The notes under the pieces were generated by a model. It was not told where the DNA came from. It ran no database searches and saw only the letters and a program-made list of their open reading frames with translations. The position numbers and the translations under genes were made by a program. A stretch of DNA of 64,000 bases. Origin: Mucilaginibacter endophyticus (GTDB taxonomy: Bacteria; Bacteroidota; Bacteroidia; Sphingobacteriales; Sphingobacteriaceae). Positions 35,037 to 44,126 of this stretch are shown here, piece after piece (the first letter of the stretch is position 1; every line of letters starts with the position of its first letter). The stretch lies in the NCBI RefSeq assembly GCF_003351025.1, contig NZ_QPCG01000006.1:310001-374000 (forward strand). The letters are read 5' to 3'.

Positions 35037-35368
35037 CCCTCTTCGTCAGCAGGTAAGCTTCGGGCGAAAGCGGGTAGAACAATGGTGGGCTGTGCGACTG
35101 CAGGGGCATAGCAAGTTTTTGCAGAGGGCCGGAAACCTGTGGGCGAAGCGGGGCAAAATAATTGCAGCCCGTGGTTCTGCCCGGTTTGCAGGACAAAGGC
35201 CGAGCAAAGGCATGTGGGTTGGCCAGTGCGGCAAAGAAGCCTATCTGCTGACTTGATTTTTTGGTTCTTTTGTATCAAGACAAAAGAACAAAGCCATCCC
35301 GCGGCGATTGAGCGGGCCAATGACTGTTAATAACAACAAAAGCTATCTAAATAGAGAATTAGAGGGGA

Positions 35369-35758
35369 TTACCGCTCATACAACTCCAACGGCAAACCGT
35401 CCGGATCGGCAAAAAAAGTGAAACGTTTGCCGGTAAGTTCATCAATACGGATAGGTTCTATATCCACACCAAAAGATGAAATATGTGCTACCGACTCATC
35501 CAAATCATCAACTTCAAAAGCTAAATGGCGCAAACCTGCAGCTTCGGGGTGCGACGGACGTGCAGGTGGATCGGGAAAAGAAAAGAGCTCGATCTGGTAG
35601 AGGTCACCCACTTCCAGATCAAGCTTGTATGATTGTCGTTGTTCACGATAAACCTCGCGAACTATTTTTAAGCCGAGTACCTCGGTATAAAACTGTTTGG
35701 ATTTTGCATAATCCGAACAGATGATAGCTATATGATGTATGCGGTTAAGTTTTAACAT
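35369..35758 (-). CDS. VOC-family protein (YaeR/GloA2-like)
   Basis: 129 residues, one vicinal-oxygen-chelate domain of two beta-alpha-beta-beta-beta units. Metal ligands likely His8 or His9 (IHHIAI), His/Glu in GLRHLAFEV near 78 and Glu126 (LPLELYE). It belongs to the SMU1112c/YaeR glyoxalase-like group, whose substrate is not established. Its ATG overlaps the purL stop by one base (TAATG), so it is translationally coupled to purL; that coupling hints at a housekeeping role, but no purine role is known to me. Confidence 0.85.
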   Translation of the reverse strand: MLKLNRIHHIAIICSDYAKSKQFYTEVLGLKIVREVYREQRQSYKLDLEVGDLYQIELFSFPDPPARPSHPEAAGLRHLAFEVDDLDESVAHISSFGVDIEPIRIDELTGKRFTFFADPDGLPLELYER

Positions 35759-37980
35759 TATTCGCCTAAAATACCGTGAAGGATGTTTGCGTGAACCATT
35801 TTCAGGTCGGTAACATGACCAAAGGCTTCTTCATCAACTGTTAAAGCACCATTGGTAACAGTACCCAACAGCGTAAACTCGACTTCGCTGGTTGCCATTA
35901 CCTCAATAAAACGCTCCTGCTCTTCGGGGGCAACACTCACTACTACCCTGCCTTGTGCTTCGCCGAATAAGAAAGCATCTTTACGGATGCTATCGTCAGA
36001 AGCGATCTCGAAACCAAGGCCATTAGGCATTGACGACTCTAACAGGGCAATATATAAACCGCCGTCAGCAACGTCATGAGCCGATTCAACCACTCTGTGA
36101 CTAATCAGTTCTTTAACGGTTTGCTGCATATCGTATTCTTTATCGATATCGAAATACGGAGCCGGTGCCTTAATTATTTTATGCCATGAAGCAAGATATT
36201 GTGATGACGCGATATCATTTACCGATTCACCGATCAGATAGATCAGGTCGCCCGGTTGTTTAAAATCAGCAGTCATGATGTTATCAACGTTGTCCATTAC
36301 ACCCAGCATACCGATAGTTGGCGTAGGGAACACCGAACCACCATCTGCCGATTGGTTATAAAAACTTACGTTGCCACCGGTAACAGGAGTTTCAAACTTA
36401 CGGCAGGCATCGCCCATACCTTTAATAGCGCTTACAAACTGCCAGTAAACTTCAGGAATGTAAGGGTTACCAAAGTTTAAGCAGTTGGTTATAGCAACCG
36501 GCTCACCACCGGCACAGGTAATGTTACGTGCAGCTTCGGCAACGGCAATGGCGGTACCTTTATAAGGATCGGCATATACGTAGCGCGAGTTACAGTCGGT
36601 AGTTAACACAATGGCTTTGTCGGTGTCTTTAACGGCAACAACGGCTGCATCGCATGAGCGGTTGGCGGTCATGGTTTGTACACCTACCATGCTATCGTAC
36701 TGGTCGGTTACCCAACGTTTTGATGCAATATTAGGGTGACCAACCAAGTGCTCGGCAACCTCTACCAGGTTTACAGGCTCGGCAACGTCATCGATATTAA
36801 ATTTCTGGTTTTCGGCAAAGTATGCGGGCTCACGATATTCGCGTTGGTAAACCGGGGCACCGCCACCTAACACCAAGTCATCGGCAGGTACATCGGCAAC
36901 CTTTTCGCCATGCATAAAGTACTCTAAACGCTGGGTATCGGTAACCTCACCAATAATGGCGCAGTTCAGGTCCCATTTGTCAAAAATGTCTTCAACTTCT
37001 TTCTCGCGACCTTTATGAACCACGATCAACATACGCTCCTGTGATTCAGAAAGCAGGATTTCGTAAGGTTTCATGTTATCCTGGCGGGTTGGCACTTTAT
37101 CCAGGTCGATACGCATACCGTGCTCACCTTTGGCGCTCATTTCTGAGTTTGAGCAGATGATACCGGCAGCGCCCATATCCTGCATACCAACAACGGCGCC
37201 GGTTTTAATAACCTCAAGGGTAGCTTCCAGTAACAGTTTCTCCTGGAAAGGGTCACCTACCTGTACGGCAGGAAGGTCGTTCACCGAATCTTCGGTAATA
37301 TCTTTAGAAGCAAAGGCGGCACCGTGAATACCATCTTTACCTGTGGCCGAACCAACTATATAAACCGGGTTGCCCACACCGTATGACGTAGCAGAAACAG
37401 TTTCACCAGCCTTAACAATACCGGCCGACATAGCGTTAACCAGCGGGTTAACATTATAGCAATCGTCAAAAAACAATTCGCCGCCAACGGTTGGGATACC
37501 GAAAGCGTTACCATAGTGGCTGATACCTTTAACCACACCTTTAACTAACCATTTGGTTTTGTCGAGACTTAAGTCGCCAAAACGCAGGGAGTTAAGCTGC
37601 GCGATAGGCCTTGCGCCCATGGTAAAAATATCGCGGTTAATACCGCCTACCCCTGTGGCAGCACCTTGATATGGTTCAAGGGCCGAAGGGTGATTGTGCG
37701 ATTCGATTTTGAAGGCGCAGCCAATGCCGTCGCCAAGATCAACAAGACCGGCATTTTCTTCACCAGCTTTAGCCAACATCCGAGGACTATCCTTCGGCAA
37801 AGTTTTAAGCCATGTAATTGAATTTTTGTATGAGCAGTGTTCGCTCCACATTACCGAAAAAATAGAAAGCTCGGTAAAGTTGGGCACACGTCCTAATATT
37901 TCATTTATGCGTTCAAATTCTTCGGGTAAAAGGCCCAGATTTTTAGCGGTTTCAACGGTAGTTAATTCCTGGTGCTCCAA
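35758..37980 (-). CDS. purL: phosphoribosylformylglycinamidine synthase large subunit
   Basis: 740 residues, the PurL form used with separate PurS and PurQ (not the ~1250-residue fused form). It catalyses the ATP-dependent conversion of FGAR to FGAM in de novo purine synthesis. Visible features: N-terminal EHCSYKNSITWLKTLP (catalytic His near 47), GIGCAFKIESHNHPSALEPYQGAATGVGGINRD split over residues 85-120 with the FKIESHNHPS signature, a second domain with GMQDMGAAG, and GGNVSFYNQS near 535. TACTTTTG at 38010-38017 (minus strand) is a likely -7 element. Its stop overlaps the next gene's start. Confidence 0.97.
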   Translation of the reverse strand: MEHQELTTVETAKNLGLLPEEFERINEILGRVPNFTELSIFSVMWSEHCSYKNSITWLKTLPKDSPRMLAKAGEENAGLVDLGDGIGCAFKIESHNHPSALEPYQGAATGVGGINRDIFTMGARPIAQLNSLRFGDLSLDKTKWLVKGVVKGISHYGNAFGIPTVGGELFFDDCYNVNPLVNAMSAGIVKAGETVSATSYGVGNPVYIVGSATGKDGIHGAAFASKDITEDSVNDLPAVQVGDPFQEKLLLEATLEVIKTGAVVGMQDMGAAGIICSNSEMSAKGEHGMRIDLDKVPTRQDNMKPYEILLSESQERMLIVVHKGREKEVEDIFDKWDLNCAIIGEVTDTQRLEYFMHGEKVADVPADDLVLGGGAPVYQREYREPAYFAENQKFNIDDVAEPVNLVEVAEHLVGHPNIASKRWVTDQYDSMVGVQTMTANRSCDAAVVAVKDTDKAIVLTTDCNSRYVYADPYKGTAIAVAEAARNITCAGGEPVAITNCLNFGNPYIPEVYWQFVSAIKGMGDACRKFETPVTGGNVSFYNQSADGGSVFPTPTIGMLGVMDNVDNIMTADFKQPGDLIYLIGESVNDIASSQYLASWHKIIKAPAPYFDIDKEYDMQQTVKELISHRVVESAHDVADGGLYIALLESSMPNGLGFEIASDDSIRKDAFLFGEAQGRVVVSVAPEEQERFIEVMATSEVEFTLLGTVTNGALTVDEEAFGHVTDLKMVHANILHGILGE

Positions 37981-38356
37981 TGTAATATTGCTTTATTTGA
38001 AAGGATGCGCAAAAGTATGAAAAAAAGAGGGGAAGGTGAAAGCTGAAAGGCGAAAGGTTTGGGGCTTGGCAGTCGAAATGTAGACTTACGAAGTTTCGGA
38101 AACTTCGTAAGTTTTTGAGGAAACGCTAATTAAAGCTGCACAACTCTGCGTGATGCCCACAAGCGAGGACGCTTGCGGTAGCGGGAGCATACGTGTCATG
38201 TGCGTAATATATTGTGCATAAATACGATAACAATATATTCGCAATCAATGGTTGTAGGCTGATCATAGAGAACACACTCGGCACACGCACGCACCAAATG
38301 CTCCAGTTTCAAAACTAATCGTTTATTATTTTTATACAATAATACTTTATTATAAC
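37981..38356. other. gene-free stretch with purL promoter, short-loop palindrome and dispersed repeat
   Basis: Contains the purL -7 element (38010-38017, minus), a 13-bp-arm palindrome with a 1-base loop (CTTACGAAGTTTC / GAAACTTCGTAAG, 38085-38111, then TTTTT on the plus strand) and a copy of a repeat (38150-38210, GGACGCTTGCGGTA core) whose inverted counterpart lies at 39184. No gene seen. Confidence 0.6.
38085..38111. repeat. near-perfect palindrome with 1-base loop
   Basis: Arms of 13 bases (38085-38097, 38099-38111) around a single G, followed by TTTTTG. It could form a cruciform or act as a terminator on the plus strand. Compare the similar palindrome at 44127-44156. Confidence 0.7.
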
Positions 38357-39097
38357 TTGCATTCAAAACATATGGATAACTACCAAATAGCGTACTTAAT
38401 CACTCTGGCCGTTCAAATTTTGATATCAATAACTATTTTAGCCAGGCAAGGTTACTTTTATAAAAAGGGCCAAAATAAAGCGGATAAGGAGGATATTGCC
38501 GAGCTAACGAAAATCGTAGAAGGTGTTAAAGCCGAATTCATTCAGGAAAACGCAAAAATTACTTCCGATTTAGATATATTAAAGGATCGACGTGGTAAAA
38601 GCTATACTCAAGCGCAGCAAGCAATTATCAATTATTTTACCGATTTGCAAAGTTTCATTTCGTATTCAATCGATATCTCCATCAGGCAGTTAAGTAGAGA
38701 AAAAGCAGAAAAATCATTGTTATCAATTAAAGAAAAAAAATATAAGTTTGATGTATCTATGAGTGCGGTTGAGATTTTGATTGATGATAATAAAGGCGGC
38801 AAATTAGGTGGCGAAATAGCATTGAATTGCTTGCATCTTATGCACCATATTGAAGGTAGCTTGAGAAAAATGTTGCCTTTAATTGCGACGGAACAACATC
38901 TCATTGCTTTGCTTGAAAATCCAGAAAAATTAACCCACGAAGAAACCCTCGATCTTAAGGCTAATATTGAGAAGAACTATGCAGCGCAAAAACTATTGGG
39001 CGAGGAATATTATGAAAAAAGATTTGAATTACTCAAACCTATCTTTGAGCTGCAGCAACAGTTTAAATTATTTGCGCAGCAATTTTTAAAAGCATAA
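38357..39097 (+). CDS. membrane-anchored helical protein, unknown
   Basis: 246 residues: one N-terminal membrane helix (about 8-27, IAYLITLAVQILISITILA) and a long cytoplasmic or periplasmic helical domain with coiled-coil character (EDIAELTKIVEGVKAEFIQE, LSREKAEKSLLSIKEKKYKF). No recognised domain. It is flanked on both sides by related repeat sequences in opposite orientation (core at 38167-38180 and 39184-39197), and its codon use is more AT-rich than its neighbours, hinting at a transferred gene. A PHA-like or chemoreceptor-like role cannot be supported. Confidence 0.5.
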   Translation: MHSKHMDNYQIAYLITLAVQILISITILARQGYFYKKGQNKADKEDIAELTKIVEGVKAEFIQENAKITSDLDILKDRRGKSYTQAQQAIINYFTDLQSFISYSIDISIRQLSREKAEKSLLSIKEKKYKFDVSMSAVEILIDDNKGGKLGGEIALNCLHLMHHIEGSLRKMLPLIATEQHLIALLENPEKLTHEETLDLKANIEKNYAAQKLLGEEYYEKRFELLKPIFELQQQFKLFAQQFLKA

Positions 39098-39489
39098 TAA
39101 ATAAAATTACCTCATAAAGATAACCATCACTCTCTCTTAAAAAAGCTATCGCTGCAATATTTAAGCAATTAAAGCTCACCTACTACCGCAAGCGTCCTTG
39201 TTTGTAGCTCTGATTTAGATTATGGATATGCAAGGCTGACCAAGCTGCGCGCGTATGCACCGTTAGCACACGTGTGATGTACTCGTGACCTCACAGCAAC
39301 AATTGCCATTCCCCCAACAAATCCCTAATTTTATTCCAACCAATTATAAAATTGAATATAACCTACGATGGACTCGATCCTTCCCATATCGGGCGCAAAC
39401 GCATAACTGATATACCGGTCAAAGGAATCAAGGGCTATTGGTATAAAAAGCGCACGACAGACCCGCGCAGGCAAACCCAATTTAAACCG
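39098..39489. other. gene-free stretch with dispersed repeat
   Basis: Holds the inverted counterpart of the 38150-38210 repeat (TACCGCAAGCGTCC at 39184-39197, plus AGCACACGTGTGATGT at 39264-39279 resembling CATACGTGTCATGT at 38188-38201). From 39352 an in-frame extension of the next gene is open, but it has no signal-peptide character and I do not count it. Confidence 0.5.
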
Positions 39490-39990
39490 ATGTCAATATT
39501 TATAAAAACCATATCGACAGCGTTGCTTATCATAAGCACAGGGAATACTTTTGCCCAGGCCGGCAGCCAGTCTCCATCAAACATAAACTCAAAACTGGTT
39601 GTCATTTACCGGTATGATCCGGATCGCAAAAAAGATCATAAGGTTAAAGCGATAGCGCTTTTGGCGGCCAAGTGTTATTACTTTAAAAAACTACCGCATA
39701 CTCAAATAGGCAAACCCTTATCGGCCGAAAACGGTAAATATATAGCCGATGTTACTATAACCAAATTCATGAGCAATTTGACTGCAAAAAACTTCGAAAG
39801 CATCAACAAAAAGGACTGTAATTGCGGTGGCATTAGTGATGACACATTTGTTGTAGAGATAAGTCCCGACGGGCAACCCGGCAACAAAAAGATTTTTTAT
39901 GTTCCCAAAGTTGCAAACTGTCCGGCCAATTCGCCATGCGCGGTTATTGATGCCATTACCGGTATCTTTTTAAAACTGAAGCAAAAATAA
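39490..39990 (+). CDS. secreted protein of unknown function
   Basis: I start at the ATG at 39490 (166 residues, MSIFIKTISTALLIISTGNTFAQ), which gives a clear signal peptide; the longer reading from 39352 begins in non-coding-looking sequence. The mature protein has a beta-alpha core (SKLVVIYRYDPDRKKDHKV) and four Cys (CYY, CNC, CPANSPC) that could form disulfides in the periplasm. I recognise no family. It is convergent with the glycosyltransferase gene at 40006, 15 bases away. Confidence 0.5.
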   Translation: MSIFIKTISTALLIISTGNTFAQAGSQSPSNINSKLVVIYRYDPDRKKDHKVKAIALLAAKCYYFKKLPHTQIGKPLSAENGKYIADVTITKFMSNLTAKNFESINKKDCNCGGISDDTFVVEISPDGQPGNKKIFYVPKVANCPANSPCAVIDAITGIFLKLKQK

Positions 39991-40005
39991 ATTACACCTT
40001 AGTAA

Positions 40006-41502
40006 TTATTGTTTTTCGCTTATCCTGTATATTTTATAGTCATACATAGTTGTATCAAGAAAATAATGCTGCTGAACAAGCTTAGCCACAAACTGCCGCT
40101 GGTCGGCGTCAACCATTTGTTGATATTCGGCAAACATAGGTATCAGGATGAGTTCCGGTTTGTTCTTGTTCAAATCTTCATAGAAACGTTTTTTTGCCAA
40201 CGACGTCCGGTTGATTGAAAAATACACAGACGGAGACAACCGTTCAGAATAACATTGTATTTGAGTTCCATAGCTGTGAACCAATACAAGGTCTGAGGCC
40301 TTTGTGTGTTGTTTAATCCAGCTTGCAAGCAGCTTACGATCGCCCTCGCTTGGGTTAATATAAGGCTCCTGACCGTAAACCGGCTGAACTGTTGCCTGGC
40401 AGGCAAGGATCCGGATATTTTGTATTGGTTCCGACAAGGATGGAAAAAGAATCACAAACAATAGTATAACAACTAAATAGAGCCTGATACCATATCGCTG
40501 CGATAATTGCGACATAGCGATAGCATTGCTGAGGGCTAAAGCGGGCAATACATCTTTTAAATGCACAACATCAAATATGCCAACCAGGCTAACCGCCGTG
40601 AACGACAAGGCACACCACCAGATCAGCAAATCGGCCTTGCGTTTTAGAAAAACATAGGCTATCAACAATGGATATAAAATAGCTATGGGCGAGTAAACAA
40701 ATTTTTCCAGAAAGTTCTCCAGTTTATAGGCCAATGTATGTGCCGTAGCACTGCCTGCACCAAAATTGTCGGAGAAGCCATATGTCCAAAACTCACTTAT
40801 TTTAATACCTGTAAACAGGCAAAAAATCAATAGCATAATTACAGCGGTTATTACACCGGCAATCAATCCCAATTGATGACCAACCGAACGTTTTTGCTGC
40901 AGCCCGGCCAAAAGAATAGCCAGTATCCCAAAAGCAGCCGTTATCCGAAAATCGAGCGCGATGCCGGCCCAAAGCCCGGTAATAAACCAACCTTTAAAGT
41001 CAGTAGTCGACAAGCTGCGATACACGGCGATGATCAGAAACATCACTTCAAACGTTTCTGTAAAATCGACATATTTACCGCCCGTAGCATGCCATAACAA
41101 CGAAAGGCCATAAATAGGGATAGACAGGACACCGGCAAATCGCCCGGAAACTGCATCGGCAATTTTAAATACAAAATACAAGCCGGTCATTTCGCAAAAG
41201 GTACCAATCAGCCTGGGGAACCAATAATTAGGCCCAAACAGCAGATCAGAGACACCATAAACCAGGAAAATCAATGGTGATTTATTGTCTATCCCCCCTG
41301 TGTAAGGAACCATGCCATGCCGCAACCAATTCCTGCCGATGTAATGCCAGATAGATTCATCGAAGGACAACACAAAACCGTTGCTCAGCAGTGTAATGCA
41401 TAATTGCAACACGCATATAACCCCGATAATAAATAATGGCTGTTGCAGGAACGCAAAAACTCCATCCCAATAATTGGACGACATATTTTTTGCATTCTTC
41501 AT
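40006..41502 (-). CDS. GT39/ArnT-like membrane glycosyltransferase
   Basis: 498 residues with about ten membrane helices. The first extracytoplasmic loop holds FDESIWHYIGRNWLRHG and GIDNKSPLIFLVYG, i.e. an acidic pair and the D-x-K-S/P-P motif typical of the PMT/ArnT (GT-C) superfamily that moves a sugar from a polyprenyl-phosphate donor. The C-terminal soluble part (about 390-498) includes SYGTQIQCYSERLSPSVYF. Acceptor unknown: envelope glycan, glycoprotein or lipid are all possible. Monocistronic. Confidence 0.8.
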   Translation of the reverse strand: MKNAKNMSSNYWDGVFAFLQQPLFIIGVICVLQLCITLLSNGFVLSFDESIWHYIGRNWLRHGMVPYTGGIDNKSPLIFLVYGVSDLLFGPNYWFPRLIGTFCEMTGLYFVFKIADAVSGRFAGVLSIPIYGLSLLWHATGGKYVDFTETFEVMFLIIAVYRSLSTTDFKGWFITGLWAGIALDFRITAAFGILAILLAGLQQKRSVGHQLGLIAGVITAVIMLLIFCLFTGIKISEFWTYGFSDNFGAGSATAHTLAYKLENFLEKFVYSPIAILYPLLIAYVFLKRKADLLIWWCALSFTAVSLVGIFDVVHLKDVLPALALSNAIAMSQLSQRYGIRLYLVVILLFVILFPSLSEPIQNIRILACQATVQPVYGQEPYINPSEGDRKLLASWIKQHTKASDLVLVHSYGTQIQCYSERLSPSVYFSINRTSLAKKRFYEDLNKNKPELILIPMFAEYQQMVDADQRQFVAKLVQQHYFLDTTMYDYKIYRISEKQ

Positions 41503-41659
41503 CTGCAGAAATATAAGGTTGGGCCTTTCAATTGAAATTCAGGTTACTCTGCAAAGTACTACATTTCGATAAAATTTAAATGTTGCCTGCCCAATATATT
41601 TTTAGCGTTTGCGTTGATAGTGAGAGAATAAATACACAGCTATTACTCTTAAAAACAAA

Positions 41660-41680
41660 AACCGGGGCTTCGCCCCGGTT
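41660..41680 (-). terminator. terminator of the SnoaL-like protein gene
   Basis: Stem AACCGGGG / CCCCGGTT around CTTCG, A-rich on the left so T-rich on the minus strand. Confidence 0.75.
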
Positions 41681-41732
41681 TCTCCCATTAACCAATCATC
41701 CCCGCTTGTGGCCCTCTTTTAAGAACGGGACT

Positions 41733-42215
41733 CTATTTTACCCCCTTCTCTAACTTAGCATTTTGCCCGGCAAGTATCTTCCAAACCCCGTCGCGTTTTA
41801 TCAGTACAATAGTTCTCCGAAACTCAAATGTTTCACCGGGATATCGTTCATCACCATCCAAGCCCGTTCGTACATGTGAAATAGCAATATCGGGATACGG
41901 ATAGCTAATATCTTCAACCGCACGGGTATAGTAATGTGTGAGTTTAAAATAGGTGGTATGCACTTGCTGGTAATGAAATTGAATATCATCCCTCCCCTTA
42001 TAATATGCGCCAAACCAGTTTACCCAGCTGGCATCAACGGTATAATTATCAGCCAGGCCTTTAGGATCGTGCCGGTTCCAGGCGTCTTCATAATTTTTGA
42101 TGAGTTGCTTTATTGCCCCGTTTTCTTTTGCAGTATCTATTTGCTGGCTATAGGCCTCAAAGCTAAACAGCCAGCATAGGCCAACTACTATGAATTTGTA
42201 GCTATTGATTTTCAT
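41733..42215 (-). CDS. exported SnoaL/NTF2-like protein
   Basis: 160 residues. Signal peptide (KFIVVGLCWLFSFEAYSQ), then an NTF2-like alpha/beta cone domain: IKQLIKNYEDAWNRHDPKGLADNYTVDASWVNWFG near 35-70, ending FEFRRTIVLIKRDGVWKILAGQNAKLE. These features match the SgcJ/EcaC-type SnoaL-like group often carried as small periplasmic proteins. No catalytic assignment possible. It lies downstream of the beta-lactamase-like gene with a terminator between, so probably separate. Confidence 0.75.
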   Translation of the reverse strand: MKINSYKFIVVGLCWLFSFEAYSQQIDTAKENGAIKQLIKNYEDAWNRHDPKGLADNYTVDASWVNWFGAYYKGRDDIQFHYQQVHTTYFKLTHYYTRAVEDISYPYPDIAISHVRTGLDGDERYPGETFEFRRTIVLIKRDGVWKILAGQNAKLEKGVK

Positions 42216-42290
42216 ATAAAAGCTCCGTTATGAATTAAAAAAAAGATAAATATGCCCAGCTAATCATCTTAAACCCCGATCAAACAAAAA

Positions 42291-42308
42291 ACCGGGGTCT
42301 CCCCCGGT
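42291..42308 (-). terminator. terminator of the serine hydrolase gene
   Basis: Stem ACCGGGG / CCCCGGT with a 4-base loop and A-run on the left (T-run on the minus strand). Confidence 0.7.
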
Positions 42309-42327
42309 CTCCCCATTAACTAATTAA

Positions 42328-43638
42328 CTATTTAAGAAACAAATCCTCCGTAGCCCAGGTTGGGTTTTTAGCGAAAGCTTTCCAGAAGATCTGATCCAGA
42401 TTAGAATCGAAATTGGCTACGAAACTGCGCGTGTTGGTCAGGAACACGAAATTAAATCCATTGTCAAGGCGTGCCTGTTCTGTAGCCGTACCTGGCAAAC
42501 TCCCCTGGTGAAAATAATTATTGCCGGCAATAGCCCAGCCGCATCCATAAGCTGCATTAGCTGTTGATCCGGTATACATGGTGTTCAACGAAGCAGAAGT
42601 AAGTATATCAGGGCGTACCGGGAATTTATCAATGTAAACCAGGAACCGGGCCAGATCTGCTGCGGTAGCCACCCAGCCTCCATGCGCGTCCATGCGTGTA
42701 ATATTATAGGCATAAGGGTTTTCGCCCGATTGGCCGTAGTAGGTAACTTCTTTTGTTTGCTTATCGGCCAGGGTGTTACCGCCAATAGTCATGTCTGTAA
42801 TTCCGATAGGTGTTAAAACCAATGTTTTTACAGCTTCTGCATAGGTTTGCCCGGTAATTTTTTCTATTACGCGCCCTAATATGCAGTAGCCAAAATTGGA
42901 GTAATCATAGTTAGAGCCCGGTACGTGGTCAAGCGGGCGGTTATCTAATGTCCAGGTAATGAGTTCAGCGGTGGTCATGGTTGGGTTACTGAACATGGGG
43001 TCGTTCACCGAATTGCCCCAACCGCCGGAGGTATGGTGCAGCAACTCATCAACCGTAATATCGGTAATGTGCAAGCCATAGGCTTTGGTACCATAAGTTT
43101 TACCCAAAATAGCGCCATCGCCAAATACTTTGTCCGACAGTTTTATCTTACCTTGGTCAAGCAATTTCATAATAGCAACAGCCGTAAACTGCTTTGAACA
43201 GCTGGCTAAACGGTACCGGTCGCTGATAACGGCTTTGGTCCCCTTTGATTTATCGCTTACGCCGTAAGCTTTCAGGTAAACCAGTTTTTCGCCTTTAGTA
43301 ATTGCTACAGACACCGCCGGCACATTATAAGTAGTCATAAAGGTGTTCACCTCATCATCTAAAGCGGCGACAGCAACTTTGCTTGGCGTTAGGGTATCTA
43401 TCACGGTTCCGCCGCCACCTGTACCAGTACCCGTTCCGGTGCCGGTGCCGGTACCTGTTCCAGTTCCCGTACCTGTTCCAGTATGGGTGGTATCCGTTCC
43501 GGTGGTAGTTTTAGTTACAGAGGGCGAGTCCTTTTTGCAGGCGGCAAAAAATAACAGACCCACAAAAGCAATTAGCCGGCTAATTTTTAACAGATTGAGC
43601 TTTGCGCTGCAAATTCGGGGTTGATAAGTGTTTTTCAT
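42328..43638 (-). CDS. lipoprotein serine hydrolase, class C beta-lactamase-like
   Basis: 436 residues. Lipoprotein signal with Cys34 in LFFAACKK. A Gly-Thr repeat linker spans about 52-74 and holds about ten GT dipeptides. The catalytic domain has Ser146-x-x-Lys149 (ASCSK), the YSN box in YDYSNFGYC near 236, and HQG in place of KTG near 397 (NYFHQGSLPG). This is the AmpC/esterase/DD-peptidase superfamily; family membership alone does not show beta-lactam hydrolysis. Tethered to the membrane by the lipid and a flexible linker, it probably acts on peptidoglycan-derived or ester substrates in the periplasm. Confidence 0.88.
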   Translation of the reverse strand: MKNTYQPRICSAKLNLLKISRLIAFVGLLFFAACKKDSPSVTKTTTGTDTTHTGTGTGTGTGTGTGTGTGTGTGGGGTVIDTLTPSKVAVAALDDEVNTFMTTYNVPAVSVAITKGEKLVYLKAYGVSDKSKGTKAVISDRYRLASCSKQFTAVAIMKLLDQGKIKLSDKVFGDGAILGKTYGTKAYGLHITDITVDELLHHTSGGWGNSVNDPMFSNPTMTTAELITWTLDNRPLDHVPGSNYDYSNFGYCILGRVIEKITGQTYAEAVKTLVLTPIGITDMTIGGNTLADKQTKEVTYYGQSGENPYAYNITRMDAHGGWVATAADLARFLVYIDKFPVRPDILTSASLNTMYTGSTANAAYGCGWAIAGNNYFHQGSLPGTATEQARLDNGFNFVFLTNTRSFVANFDSNLDQIFWKAFAKNPTWATEDLFLK

Positions 43639-43853
43639 AGGTATTTAATAGATATCAGGTTTAGAATTGAATATCAAGTTAACCGCACCAAACGTTACCG
43701 TCCATGGCTGTTATGCTGATGCAATTGCCTTACAAAAAACGGGTACCCGATAAAAAAACACTTACGCGTATGTTGCAAATGCTTTCGATTTTGTTGCATT
43801 TTTATAGTTCTACATGCACAAAAAACATAGGGCTGCGCGATTCACCTCTTTAG

Positions 43854-44100
43854 AGAGTAATAGTCCATCATTAGACAGCAATAGAAAATTAAAGGCCGTA
43901 TAGTTGACTCACCTGGTCTACGCTTCGCTGGACCACCCTCTCTCCGGCTTCGCCACAAAGAGGGAAAAGAAAAGAAAATAAAAAAACAGAATCCCCTCTT
44001 TACGCGTAGCGTAGAGAGGGGTGACAAGCGCAGCGATGTCGGGGTGAGTATATATGCGCGATGACGTTAAAGATTATATTTAACGGTGGACTATTACTCT
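43854..44100. mobile_element. MITE-like element with 14-bp terminal inverted repeats
   Basis: Ends 43854-43867 and 44087-44100 are perfect 14-bp inverted repeats (AGAGTAATAGTCCA). Inside are further palindromic words: GGTCTACGCTTCGCTGGACC and CCCCTCT...AGAGGGG around TACGCGTAGCGTA, and paired outer words TCACC...GGTGA. No coding capacity. The words CTCTCCGGCTTCGCC and GGGGTGA are typical of dispersed intergenic repeats of this group. Confidence 0.6.
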
Positions 44101-44126
44101 CAAGAGGGGGATTTTTAAAATATTTC

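Larger units (their letters stand above)
34690..35322. mobile_element. composite repeat element with 31-bp perfect terminal inverted repeats
   Basis: The ends 34690-34720 and 35292-35322 are perfect 31-bp inverted repeats (beginning CATTGGCCCGCTCAATCGCC). Inside each end lies a hairpin of similar design but different sequence: GTTACTTTTG/CAAAAGTAAC at 34721-34748 and GTTCTTTTG/CAAAAGAAC at 35264-35289, each followed inward by CCAAAAA. The interior is G+C-rich and nested: a 27-bp-arm palindrome (34842-34927) and a word repeat (34950-35036). No transposase is encoded, so this is a non-autonomous or structural repeat. No target duplication is obvious. Confidence 0.75.

Noticed and set aside
35018..35320. 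100-residue minus-strand reading frame
   Set aside because: Falls inside the repeat element 34690-35322 and includes its terminal repeat; low-complexity, no support as protein.
39352..39489. N-terminal extension of the secreted 166-residue protein
   Set aside because: The first 46 codons lack signal-peptide character; the ATG at 39490 gives a normal signal peptide.
43343..43624. Plus-strand reading frame with Val-Pro repeats
   Set aside because: It is the antisense translation of the Gly-Thr repeat linker in the serine hydrolase gene.
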